From Clostridiales bacterium (GTDB taxonomy: Bacteria > Bacillota > Clostridia > TANB77 > CAG-508): a DNA stretch of 27,928 nt. The position numbers were made by a program, and so were the translations under genes. Where the stretch lies: contig DOYA01000058.1 of NCBI GenBank assembly GCA_003518755.1, positions 1 to 27,928 on the forward strand. Direction: 5' to 3'. Below the pieces are notes generated by a model. That model saw only the letters and a list, made by a program, of their open reading frames with translations. It searched no databases and had not been told where the DNA came from. How positions within the stretch are numbered: the stretch's first letter is position 1; every line of letters begins with the position of its first letter. Of the stretch, positions 15,523 through 22,573 are shown piece after piece.

Positions 15523-16548
15523 TTGGCAAAAGATTTGATTATTAGAAGCAGTGCAGAAGAATTTATTACATTTAAAGTCCAAGAAAAAGATAAAGGGATT
15601 CAAGTTAGATATGAAAACGAAAATTTATGGATGACTCAAAAAGCAATTGCAGAATTGTTCGATGTTCAAAGACCTGCTATTACAAAACATTTAAATAATA
15701 TATTTAATGAAAATGAATTAGATAAAAATTCAGTATGTTCCAAAATGGAACATACTGCTGAAGATGGAAAAAAATATCAAACAGAGTATTATAATTTAGA
15801 TGCTATTATTTCAGTAGGATATAGAGTCAATTCCTTAAGAGCCACGCAATTTAGAAGATGGGCTACGAATATTTTAAAAACTTTTACAATACAAGGTTAT
15901 GTATTAGATAAAGAAAGAATGAAAAATGGCTCATTTATAGATAAAGACTATTTTGAAAAATTACTTGAAGATATAAGAGAAATAAGATTATCTGAAAGAA
16001 GATTTTATCAGAAAGTTACAGATATATATGCAACAAGTATAGATTATGATCCAAAATCTCCCATAACAATTAATTTCTTCAAAAAAGTACAAAACAAAAT
16101 GCATTATGCAATATCAAAACAAACTGCCGCTGAAATTATTTATGATAGAGCAGATTCAGAAAAAGAAAACATGGGATTAACTAATTGGAGAAATTCACCA
16201 AATGGAAAAATAACAGAATCAGATGTTGTTATTGCAAAAAACTATTTATCAAAAGATGAATTAGAAGATTTAGAAAGAATAGTCAATGCTTTTCTAGAAA
16301 TTGCAGAAAATAGAGCAAGAAGACATATTCCAATGACTATGGAAGATTGGGCAACAAGAATTGATAAGTTTTTGCTAGCAGACGATAGAGATATATTAAA
16401 AGACGCAGGAAAAATATCACATGAGATTGCTTGTGACAAAGCTTTAACTGAATTTGAAAAATATAGAGCGAAACAGGATAAGTTATATAAATCAGATTTT
16501 GATTTATTAATTGAAGAAACAGAAAAAAATAATAGTAAAAAAGTCTAA
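15523..16548 (+). CDS. RhuM-family protein, second copy
   Basis: 341 residues from a TTG start at 15523, preceded by AAAGGAGA at about 11 bases. No in-frame ATG fits. It has the same domain plan as the 10561 protein: NLWMTQKAIAELFDVQRPAITKHLNNIF (helix-turn-helix-like), YNLDAIISVGYRVNSLRATQFRRWAT, LTNWRNSPNGK and MTMEDWATR. The sequences are clearly homologous but well diverged, so this is not a recent duplication. It shares its cassette with the short-chain dehydrogenase 23 bases downstream. The family is frequent in accessory islands and its function is unsettled. Confidence 0.9.
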   Translation: MAKDLIIRSSAEEFITFKVQEKDKGIQVRYENENLWMTQKAIAELFDVQRPAITKHLNNIFNENELDKNSVCSKMEHTAEDGKKYQTEYYNLDAIISVGYRVNSLRATQFRRWATNILKTFTIQGYVLDKERMKNGSFIDKDYFEKLLEDIREIRLSERRFYQKVTDIYATSIDYDPKSPITINFFKKVQNKMHYAISKQTAAEIIYDRADSEKENMGLTNWRNSPNGKITESDVVIAKNYLSKDELEDLERIVNAFLEIAENRARRHIPMTMEDWATRIDKFLLADDRDILKDAGKISHEIACDKALTEFEKYRAKQDKLYKSDFDLLIEETEKNNSKKV

Positions 16549-16571
16549 CTTTTATAAAAAGAGGTGAAATT

Positions 16572-17300
16572 ATGAAAGAAAATAAAATAGCATTAGTAAC
16601 TGGTGGAACTAGTGGAATAGGAAAAGAAATAGTCAAAGAATTATTAGATAAAGATTGTATAACTATCACTTGTTATCATAATAACGAAAATGCTGCAAAT
16701 AAAACTAAAGAAGAATTAAATAGTGATAAATTATTAGTAATTAAATGTGATGTTAGTAATGAAAATGAAGTTATTCAAATGTTTAATATTATAAAAGAAA
16801 AATATGGTCATATTGATTATTTAGTAAATAATGCAGGAACATTTATTGATAACTATATTAAAGATTTTAATATAGATGATTTTAAAAAAGTAATAGATAT
16901 TAATTTAATTGGAAAAGTAATGTGTACTAAGTATGCTTATCCAATTATGAATGATGGTGGATCTATAGTAAATATTTCATCACATTTAGGAGTGGTACCA
17001 TGTACTGAATCCCCTGCATATTGTGCAGCAGCAGCCGGTATAATAAATTTTACTAAAGCTACTGCACTAGAGTATGCAGATAAAAAGATAAGAGCAAATA
17101 GTATTTGCCCAGGATTTACTCCAACACCTTTATCACTTAGAGGTTGGAAACAAGAAGAAATAGATCAAAAATTAAAAAATACACCTTTGGATAGATTTGC
17201 AACTCCAGAAGACACAGCTAAGTTATGTATATTCTTACTTTCTAATGATGCAAGTTTTATAACAGGTGAAAATATCTGGATAAATGGTGGTAGAATATAA
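16572..17300 (+). CDS. Short-chain dehydrogenase/reductase family protein lacking the catalytic Lys
   Basis: 242 residues of the classical SDR (FabG-like) family, with a Rossmann fold that binds NAD(P). The nucleotide motif TGGTSGIGK is at the N-terminus, NNAG in the middle, VNISS near 133-137, and the C-terminal ICPGFTPTPL and FITGENIWINGG are typical. The active-site YxxxK is Y150-C-A-A-A154, so the catalytic Lys is Ala. Classical chemistry is therefore expected to be impaired. The protein may bind cofactor without reducing anything, or the site may have been altered by drift. GAGGTGAAATT precedes the ATG. It is the second gene of the R4-R5 cassette, and R5 begins right after its stop. Confidence 0.9.
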   Translation: MKENKIALVTGGTSGIGKEIVKELLDKDCITITCYHNNENAANKTKEELNSDKLLVIKCDVSNENEVIQMFNIIKEKYGHIDYLVNNAGTFIDNYIKDFNIDDFKKVIDINLIGKVMCTKYAYPIMNDGGSIVNISSHLGVVPCTESPAYCAAAAGIINFTKATALEYADKKIRANSICPGFTPTPLSLRGWKQEEIDQKLKNTPLDRFATPEDTAKLCIFLLSNDASFITGENIWINGGRI

Positions 17301-17303
17301 TTA

Positions 17304-17430
17304 AAGGTGTTGATCTAAATGAACGAAAATAAAACTAATATAAACAGGGATAGTGAGACAAATATACAACATCTTGTAACTCTTGATATAAGCGACTTTT
17401 AAAAAATAAATCTTGCATAATTTAGTAAAA
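17304..17430 (+). repeat. Cassette repeat R5 (type B cassette end)
   Basis: A ribosome site diverged from the rbgA version (GGTG for GGAG), then ATG 17319 and codons MNENKTNINR (Trp codon TGG changed to AGG). The core ATAAACAGGGATA is at 17340-17352. The reading frame runs to TAA 17400-17402 (27 residues). The tail is GATATAAGCGAC..., then ATCTTGCATA, like R9 and R11. Confidence 0.8.
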
Positions 17431-17716
17431 TTCGAAATTTAATTTTGTCGAATTAATCGGGTTTAGAAAAAAGTGCAGGACTTCTAAAAAGTGGAGAGAG
17501 CTTAATCCTGATTTAGCTAAAAATTCAAATGTTAGAGATTATGCTTCAATAAATGAATTGACAGTTTTATCAAATTTAGAATCACATAATGCTGAGTTAA
17601 TAAAAGAAGGAAAAAGCAAGGAAGAGAGATTTGAAATTTTAAATGAAATTGCAAAATATCAATTAGAGATATTAAATAATGCTGAAAAAATAAAACTATT
17701 AGAAATTGGAAAATAA
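17429..17716 (+). pseudogene. 3' remnant of a KilA-N domain gene
   Basis: The frame is open from 17429 to TAA 17714-17716 without a start codon or ribosome site. The encoded SKKWRELNPDLAKNSNVRDY and then ASINELTVLSNLESHNAELI, KEGKSKEERFEIL and KYQLEILN correspond to the conserved C-terminal part of KilA-N domain proteins (phage- and mobile-element-associated DNA-binding proteins). The N-terminal KilA-N core is missing apart from a short FVELIGFRKK piece fused next to it, which suggests an internal deletion as well. It sits between repeat R5 and the SWIM gene and fills what would otherwise be a 300-base gap. Confidence 0.72.
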
Positions 17717-17730
17717 AGAGGAGTAGAGTT

Positions 17731-18177
17731 ATGGGAATAATTTCATTAGCAAGTGGAAGCTCATGTTGGAGAGGACTAGATTATTATAAGAATAAAAAGG
17801 TTATTAAATTAAATAAAATAAATGAAGGTGAGTATGAAAGTGTTGTAAAAGGAACTGATAATTACAATGTTCACTTAGACATTGAACATCCAAGAAAATC
17901 AACTTGCGATTGTCTGTTGGCTAATGGAAAAAGAATAATTTGTAAACATATAGTTGCTACATATTTTAAAGCTTTTCCAAATAAAGCAGTTGATTTCGAA
18001 GAAGAACAAGAAAGATTACAAGAAGAATATGAAAAAGAACAAGAAGAGGAATACGACAAAGCAATCGAATGTCTAAATAAAATGTCAAAACAAGAATTGA
18101 TTAATGAATTAATTCAGGTGTTTGACTACGGACCTGAGTGGATATATAATGATTTTGTAAAAAGAAATTTATATTAA
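17731..18177 (+). CDS. SWIM-type zinc finger protein
   Basis: 148 residues. The SWIM pattern CxC-x9-CxH is clear at residues 59-73: C59-D-C61, then C71-K-H73 in CDCLLANGKRIICKH. SWIM fingers bind zinc and are linked to DNA or protein binding, often beside helicases or transposases. Here the finger stands alone. After it comes a Glu-rich coiled-coil-like segment (EEEQERLQEEYEKEQEEEYD) and a short helical tail. GAGGAG precedes the ATG. It is the functional gene of the R5-R6 cassette, and R6 begins 11 bases after its stop. Confidence 0.82.
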   Translation: MGIISLASGSSCWRGLDYYKNKKVIKLNKINEGEYESVVKGTDNYNVHLDIEHPRKSTCDCLLANGKRIICKHIVATYFKAFPNKAVDFEEEQERLQEEYEKEQEEEYDKAIECLNKMSKQELINELIQVFDYGPEWIYNDFVKRNLY

Positions 18178-18187
18178 AAATTATAAT

Positions 18188-18331
18188 AAGGAAAGTGAGA
18201 AATATGGAAGATAAAAAAGAAAAGTTGCCAAGTACAAGGATTCAGTGGGATATCCGTATTTTTCGAAAGGTGGACTCAAACCATTGAAAATAGTCATTTT
18301 TTAACATTGAGATTTTTACATGTTTATTAAA
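18188..18331 (+). repeat. Cassette repeat R6
   Basis: AAGGAAAGTGAGAAAT, ATG 18204, then codons MEDKKEKLPSTRIQW. The 27-residue frame closes at TGA 18285-18287. The core ATTCAGTGGGATA is at 18240-18252. The middle module contains TTTTTCGAAAGG and the tail GAGATTTTTACATG. It is very close to R7 over its whole length. Confidence 0.82.
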
Positions 18332-18429
18332 AATTTGGAATAAATAGTAACACTGTATAATAAATGATATAATTCGTAATGGATTTGATTCGATAATATA
18401 AATTTAACTATGAATATGGAGATTGAAAT

Positions 18430-19260
18430 ATGGATGGTTTTTATGTAGGAGATATAATTGGTAATTCATATACTCATGAAAATGAAAAATATAATTTAAA
18501 AACAAAGAATTTTAAATTATTTACAGATAGAAGTAAATTTTCAGATGATACTATTCTATCATTTGCAACTATATATTGGTTATTATATACTAATCATAAA
18601 CCAAATGAAATGATAGATGTATTAAAACAGTTTTTTAAAAAATATCCAGATAGAAATCCTACAATATATGGAGAATCATTTGTAAACTGGATTACAAACA
18701 CCAAGTATAATTTTAGAAAATCATCAGGAAATGGTGGTGCAATGAGATCATCTGTTATTGGTTGGTTTGCATCCGACATGGAAGAACTTAGAGACTTAAT
18801 ATATAATGCAATAATGCCAACACATAATGACAAAAGAGCAATAATAGCATCAGAAATTGTTGCAGTTTCTATATTTTTATTAAAAAATAATTACACAAAA
18901 GAACAATTAATTTCATATATAGAAAAAGAATATGATTACAATTTACACGAAGAAATGAAATCATATAAAAATAAATATACATATACATCAGATGCAAAAG
19001 AGACTGTGAGACCTGCATTGGTTGCCTTTATAAATTCAACAAGCTATGAAGATAGTATTAGAAATGCAGTATCTTTTGGTGGGGATACGGATACCATTAC
19101 GACAATTAATTCTTCAATAGCAGAGGCTTATTATAAAAAAATACCAAGAGATATTTTAAATAATGCAATAAAGTTTTTACCAGATGAATTTTTATTACTG
19201 TTAAAGGATTATAAGGTCAGTTGTAAAAAGAAAAACAATAAAAGAGTAGAAGGAAAGTGA
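18430..19260 (+). CDS. ADP-ribosylglycohydrolase family protein
   Basis: 276 residues of the ADP-ribosyl(glyco)hydrolase fold (DraG/ARH), Mg-dependent enzymes that remove ADP-ribose from proteins or nucleic acids. Metal-site motifs are visible: KFSDDTILSFA (for TDDTxxxLA), NGGAMRSSVIGWF, and SFGGDTDTITTINSSIAEAYY near the C-terminus, where GGDTDT is the hallmark. The protein is shorter than many ARHs and ends with a basic tail. It is alone in its cassette (R6 to R7). Accessory ARHs can reverse or counter ADP-ribosyl modifications, for example in phage or toxin conflicts. That role is inference from context. Confidence 0.9.
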   Translation: MDGFYVGDIIGNSYTHENEKYNLKTKNFKLFTDRSKFSDDTILSFATIYWLLYTNHKPNEMIDVLKQFFKKYPDRNPTIYGESFVNWITNTKYNFRKSSGNGGAMRSSVIGWFASDMEELRDLIYNAIMPTHNDKRAIIASEIVAVSIFLLKNNYTKEQLISYIEKEYDYNLHEEMKSYKNKYTYTSDAKETVRPALVAFINSTSYEDSIRNAVSFGGDTDTITTINSSIAEAYYKKIPRDILNNAIKFLPDEFLLLLKDYKVSCKKKNNKRVEGK

Positions 19261-19393
19261 ATAATATGGAAGATAAAAAAGAAAAGTTGCCAAGTACAAG
19301 GATTCAGTGCGATATCCGTATTTTTCGAAAGGCTAGCTCAAGCCATTGAAAATACTGAATTTTTGCTGTTGAGATTTTTACATATTTTAAAAA
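19250..19393 (+). repeat. Cassette repeat R7
   Basis: AAGGAAAGTGAATAAT, ATG 19266, then codons MEDKKEKLPSTRIQC. The 27-residue frame closes at TGA 19347-19349. Core ATTCAGTGCGATA. ATTCAGT at 19302-19308 has an exact inverted copy ACTGAAT at 19354-19360. The tail is TTGAGATTTTTACATATTTT. The start of the repeat overlaps the end of the ARH gene. Confidence 0.82.
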
Positions 19394-19454
19394 TCTAGAA
19401 AAATAAAGGTGATAGATAAATAGTAAGTTATGAAAGGATAGGTTAAGAACGATT

Positions 19455-19850
19455 ATGAAAAAAATAATTGATTTATTGGCTGGAGCGGGAAGCCATAAAG
19501 ATGAAAAATTATTAGACTATGTTAGAAGAAATTATCTAATAAGTAAGAATGTAACCAATATTTGTTTTGTTACAGGTGTAAACGATAACAACGGAATTCA
19601 TACACAGATTACTGCTGATGAATTAAGAAAACTAGCTTTTGAGAAGAACGACAAAGAAACAATATATTTTCTTAGGTCATTTTTCTTCTCAGATGATTGG
19701 GAAGGCTATACCAAAGTAATAGAAGAAATGTGTGAAAACAACATACAAATTTTTAAGACAGATTCCAAAGCTGAACACTTATCGAGTATCGATGCATGGA
19801 GAAAAAAATATGTTACATTTTTAAGTTTAGATGATATTGAAAAGCAATAG
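19455..19850 (+). CDS. Unknown protein, 131 residues
   Basis: No family recognised. The N-terminal half alternates beta-like and helical stretches (MKKIIDLLAGAGSHKDEKLLDYVRRN, then ICFVTGVNDNNG) and could be a small alpha/beta fold. The C-terminal half is charged and helical (DDWEGYTKVIEEMCENNIQIF, then WRKKYVTFLSLDDIEKQ). There is no signal peptide or membrane segment. It has a weak ribosome site (AAAGGATAGG well upstream of the ATG) and lies in the R7-R9 interval with the phosphatase gene. A short remnant of a cassette end lies between the two. Confidence 0.65.
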   Translation: MKKIIDLLAGAGSHKDEKLLDYVRRNYLISKNVTNICFVTGVNDNNGIHTQITADELRKLAFEKNDKETIYFLRSFFFSDDWEGYTKVIEEMCENNIQIFKTDSKAEHLSSIDAWRKKYVTFLSLDDIEKQ

Positions 19851-19851
19851 T

Positions 19852-19886
19852 TTATATTGAAAACACTGATTTAATAAAAAATATAA
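19852..19886 (+). repeat. Trace of a cassette end (R8)
   Basis: TATTGAAAACACTGATTTAA then AATAAAAAATA resembles the cassette-end tail ATTGAAAATACTGATTTT... but lacks the stub and the core. Probably a decayed or deleted repeat between the 19455 and 19903 genes. Confidence 0.45.
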
Positions 19887-19902
19887 TAAAGAGGTAAGAA
19901 AA

Positions 19903-20436
19903 ATGTATTTATATGTAGTAAGACATGGACAAACAGAATGGAATGTTTTGAAAAAAATGCAAGGCTCTGCAGATATAGAATTAAATGAAAAAGGTTTAGC
20001 ACAAGCAAATACTACAGCTGATATGCTAAAGAGTTCAACGTTTGATATTATTTTTTGTTCACCTTTGAAAAGAGCTAAACAGACAGCAGAATTAATTAAT
20101 AGTAAAAGAGGACTTAATGTTGTTTTTGATGATAGATTAAAAGAAAGAAATTATGGAGAATTTGAAGGAACAAGTAAATCAGCATTTGACTATAACGAAT
20201 TTTGGTCATATCAAAAGAATGTGAAATATGAAAAAGCAGAAAATGTTCAAGAGTTTTTTAAAAGAATATATGACTTTTTAGATGACATAACTTCAAAAGA
20301 ATATAACAATATTTTAATAGTTTGTCATGCGGGAGTAGAAAAAGCTATTGAATGTTATTTTAAAGGATTAATGCCTGACGATAAAATTGGTCCATTTTTA
20401 CCAGATAATGCAAGTGTGTTAAAATATAAAAAGTAA
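19903..20436 (+). CDS. Histidine phosphatase (phosphoglycerate mutase-like)
   Basis: 177-residue member of the histidine phosphatase superfamily. The catalytic RHG motif is at the N-terminus (VVRHGQTEWN, with Arg7 and His8). IFCSPLKRAKQTAELI supplies the second Arg, ERNYGEFEG the acid, and ILIVCHAGVEKAI the second catalytic His. The length fits the small branch that includes alpha-ribazole phosphatase- and YhfR-like enzymes, and the substrate cannot be read. AGAGGTAAG lies at a good distance from the ATG. R9 begins at the stop codon. No cobamide genes are nearby, so a cobC assignment is not supported. Confidence 0.92.
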   Translation: MYLYVVRHGQTEWNVLKKMQGSADIELNEKGLAQANTTADMLKSSTFDIIFCSPLKRAKQTAELINSKRGLNVVFDDRLKERNYGEFEGTSKSAFDYNEFWSYQKNVKYEKAENVQEFFKRIYDFLDDITSKEYNNILIVCHAGVEKAIECYFKGLMPDDKIGPFLPDNASVLKYKK

Positions 20437-20563
20437 GGAGTTGATCCAAATGAATGAAAATAAAACTAATATAAACTGGGATAGTGGGGCAAATAGACAT
20501 CTTTCTTTAACTATTGATATAAGCGACTTTCAAAAAAATACATCTTGCATATTTTAACAAAAA
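20435..20563 (+). repeat. Cassette repeat R9 (best match to the rbgA 5' end)
   Basis: 20435-20479 matches the real rbgA 5' end at 24863-24907 at 44 of 45 positions (one A/T change), then diverges right after the Trp codon: GATAGT here, TACCCA in rbgA. Start ATG 20450, codons MNENKTNINW. The frame runs on to TAA 20555-20557 (35 residues). Type B tail: GATATAAGCGACTTTC, then ACATCTTGCATATTTT. Confidence 0.88.
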
Positions 20564-20576
20564 AGCAATTATTATA

Positions 20577-20670
20577 GCTAAAATTTGAAAAATATAGAAT
20601 CAAACAGGACAAGTTATATAAATCAGATTTTGATTTATTAATGGAAGAAAGTGAAGACTATAATGTTTAA
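20577..20670 (+). pseudogene. 3' remnant of a RhuM-family gene
   Basis: The frame encodes AKFEKYRIKQDKLYKSDFDL then LMEESEDYNV and a stop at 20668-20670. This nearly repeats the C-terminus of the 15523 protein (FEKYRAKQDKLYKSDFDLLIEETEKN). Only about 30 codons remain. It shows that a third RhuM gene once lay in this interval. Confidence 0.8.
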
Positions 20671-20712
20671 AATATGGTTGTCTGTGCCGACCGAATTAAA
20701 TGGAATTGGTTA
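20671..20712 (+). pseudogene. Tiny remnant resembling part of a YhcG/DUF1016 gene
   Basis: ATATGGTTGTCTGTGCC then GACCGAATTAAATGG encodes IWLSVPTELNG. It resembles IWSTVSTELSW in the YhcG-like protein at 22574 (its DNA at about 22890-22917). It is very short, so this is tentative. Confidence 0.45.
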
Positions 20713-20741
20713 AATTAATAAAATTGGATAGGAGTAGATAA

Positions 20742-21338
20742 ATGGAATTAGAAGAATTAGCAAAAAAAATGCGCTTAAACGAATACGAGGTAGATGTTGT
20801 AAATTCAAAAGAAGAAGCAAAAGAGATTATTTTAAATATGTGTTCTAATAAAGTAGTAGGTATTGGGGATTCACATACAATTTCAGAATTAAATGTAATT
20901 GATGAGCTTAAACAAAATACAAAAGAACTATATGCAATGCAAATAGATAAAAGCAGAGAGAATAAATTAAAGTCATTAATTGTTGATGTATTTTTATTAA
21001 GTGCTAATGCATTATCTTATGATACTGGTGAAATGGTTAATATAGATATGGTTGGCAATAGAGTCGCTCCTTCTTTATATGGACCAGAGCAAGTTGTTTT
21101 TGTAATTGGTAAAAATAAAATTGTTAAAGATTTGTCTTCTGCTATTGATAGAGTCAAAAACTTTGTTGCACCAATTAATGCAAAAGCACACAACTTCAGC
21201 ACACCTTGTACAATAACAGGAAAATGTGAAAATTGCTCACACGAAAAAAGAATCTGTAGAACAATCGTAATCTATCAAAAAAGACCAAAGAAAACACCAA
21301 CTAGAATTATATTAGTAAATGAAGAATTGGGTTGGTAA
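20742..21338 (+). CDS. LUD-domain (LutC/YkgG-like) protein
   Basis: 198 residues of the LUD domain family, related to LutC/YkgG proteins of lactate utilisation. Characteristic segments: VVGIGDSHTISELNVID (nucleotide- or substrate-loop-like), FLLSANALSYDTGEMVNIDMVGNRVA, GPEQVVFVIGKNKIVKDL and VAPINAKAHNF. Near the C-terminus a Cys set (TPCTITGKCENCSHEKRICR) could bind a metal. Standalone LUD proteins of this type are common in Clostridia and their role is not settled. AGGAGTAG precedes the ATG. It is the only intact gene of the R9-R10 cassette, with gene debris upstream. Confidence 0.88.
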   Translation: MELEELAKKMRLNEYEVDVVNSKEEAKEIILNMCSNKVVGIGDSHTISELNVIDELKQNTKELYAMQIDKSRENKLKSLIVDVFLLSANALSYDTGEMVNIDMVGNRVAPSLYGPEQVVFVIGKNKIVKDLSSAIDRVKNFVAPINAKAHNFSTPCTITGKCENCSHEKRICRTIVIYQKRPKKTPTRIILVNEELGW

Positions 21339-21391
21339 CTACTGAAAATACTGAATTTTTTGCAATGAGATTTTTACATTTTAATAAAAAA
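21335..21391 (+). repeat. Half repeat R10 (cassette end without the stub)
   Basis: ACTGAAAATACTGAATTTTTT, then GCAATGAGATTTTTACATTTT. The tail half is intact, but the ribosome site, start codon and core are missing and the LUD gene runs right up to it. Probably a deletion of the rbgA-like half. Confidence 0.65.
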
Positions 21392-21413
21392 TATACGAGG
21401 AGGAATGAAATAA

Positions 21414-22433
21414 ATGCTAGAAGTAGACTTTAAAGAGATAATTAATGATATAAAACAAGAAATTAAAAGTACACAATATAAAGTTGCTGTACAGAGCAAT
21501 ATTAGTTTGATTTCAATGTATTTTAGACTTGGAAAAATATTAAATGATAATTATAAATATGGAAATAAATTTATCGATGAAGTTTCAAAAGACTTAAAAA
21601 TTGAATTTCCAAACTCAACTGGTTTTTCTGTAAGAAATTTAAAGTATATGAAAAAATTTTACCTTGAATATAAAGATGATGAACTCGTGCAACAGCTTGT
21701 TGCACAAGTTCCATGGGGACACAATATAGTTCTTATGGAAAAAATTAAAGATAAAGAAATAAGAAAAATTTATGCAGAAGCTATTTTGAAAAATGGTTGG
21801 GGAAGAGATATGCTTTCTATTCAAATAAAAAATGGATATCATTTAAGAATAGGTTCTTCAAATAATAATTTTGAGAATACTCTGCCAGCACTTGATAGTG
21901 ATTTAGTTAATTATACAATAAAAGATCCATATATTTTTGATTTTATATCTTTGAAAAATGAATACAAAGAAAAAGAACTAGAGAATGCAATGCTAAATAG
22001 AATTAAAGATGTGCTAATTGAACTTGGAAAAGGATTTAGTTTCGTTGGCAATCAATATAAAATTATTGTTGGAGGACAAGAATTCTTTATTGATTTATTA
22101 TTTTATCATTTAGAACTCAGAAGGTATGTAGTGGTAGAACTTAAAGCAAGTAGTTTTAAACCAGAATATACTGGACAAATAGGCTTTTATGTTACTGCAG
22201 TAGATGAACAATTAAAAAAAGAACATGATAATTCAACTATAGGATTATTATTATGTCAAGATAAAGACAGACTAACAGTAGATTATTCTTTAAAATCAAT
22301 GAATGTACCAATTGGAGTTTCATCATTTGAAATTGAAAAATATATACCTAAAGACGTTTTGGAAAAATTACCAACTGCAGAAGATATTAATATTCACTTA
22401 GAAATAGAAGAGGATGGTGAAGAAAATGAATAA
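21414..22433 (+). CDS. YhcG/DUF1016-family PD-(D/E)xK nuclease, copy 1
   Basis: 339 residues. The N-terminal DUF1016_N domain (ISLISMYFRLGKILNDNYKYG, then GFSVRNLKYMKKFYLEY and VPWGHNIVLMEKI) is followed by a PD-(D/E)xK nuclease domain. FSFVGNQYKIIVGG precedes the core FFIDLLFYHLELRRYVVVELK, in which Asp and the ELK Lys/Glu form the active site, and then GQIGFYVTAVD. These proteins are often found in restriction or defence islands and beside type I restriction genes, but no partner is seen here. GAGGAGG lies at a good distance from the ATG. It begins right after the half repeat R10, and its end overlaps the R11 stub start. Confidence 0.92.
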   Translation: MLEVDFKEIINDIKQEIKSTQYKVAVQSNISLISMYFRLGKILNDNYKYGNKFIDEVSKDLKIEFPNSTGFSVRNLKYMKKFYLEYKDDELVQQLVAQVPWGHNIVLMEKIKDKEIRKIYAEAILKNGWGRDMLSIQIKNGYHLRIGSSNNNFENTLPALDSDLVNYTIKDPYIFDFISLKNEYKEKELENAMLNRIKDVLIELGKGFSFVGNQYKIIVGGQEFFIDLLFYHLELRRYVVVELKASSFKPEYTGQIGFYVTAVDEQLKKEHDNSTIGLLLCQDKDRLTVDYSLKSMNVPIGVSSFEIEKYIPKDVLEKLPTAEDINIHLEIEEDGEENE

Positions 22434-22552
22434 AAACGAAATTTTTGCTAAAGTCCGTCTCAACTGGGATAGTGGGGCAAATAGAAAACTTTCTGTAACT
22501 GTTGATATAAGCGACTTTCAAAAAAATACATTTTGTATATTTAATAAAAAAT
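22410..22552 (+). repeat. Cassette repeat R11 (type B cassette end)
   Basis: ATG 22426, codons MNKNEIFAKVRLNW, a stub family not seen elsewhere in the window. The core TCAACTGGGATA is at 22459-22470. The frame continues to TAG 22552-22554 (42 residues). Type B tail: GATATAAGCGACTTTC, then ACATTTTGTATATTTAAT, closely matching R9. Confidence 0.8.
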
Positions 22553-22573
22553 AGAAAGGAGAATAAAGCATAG

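Noticed and set aside
19903..20436. Naming the histidine phosphatase cobC
   Set aside because: No cobalamin genes are nearby and the sequence does not distinguish subfamilies.
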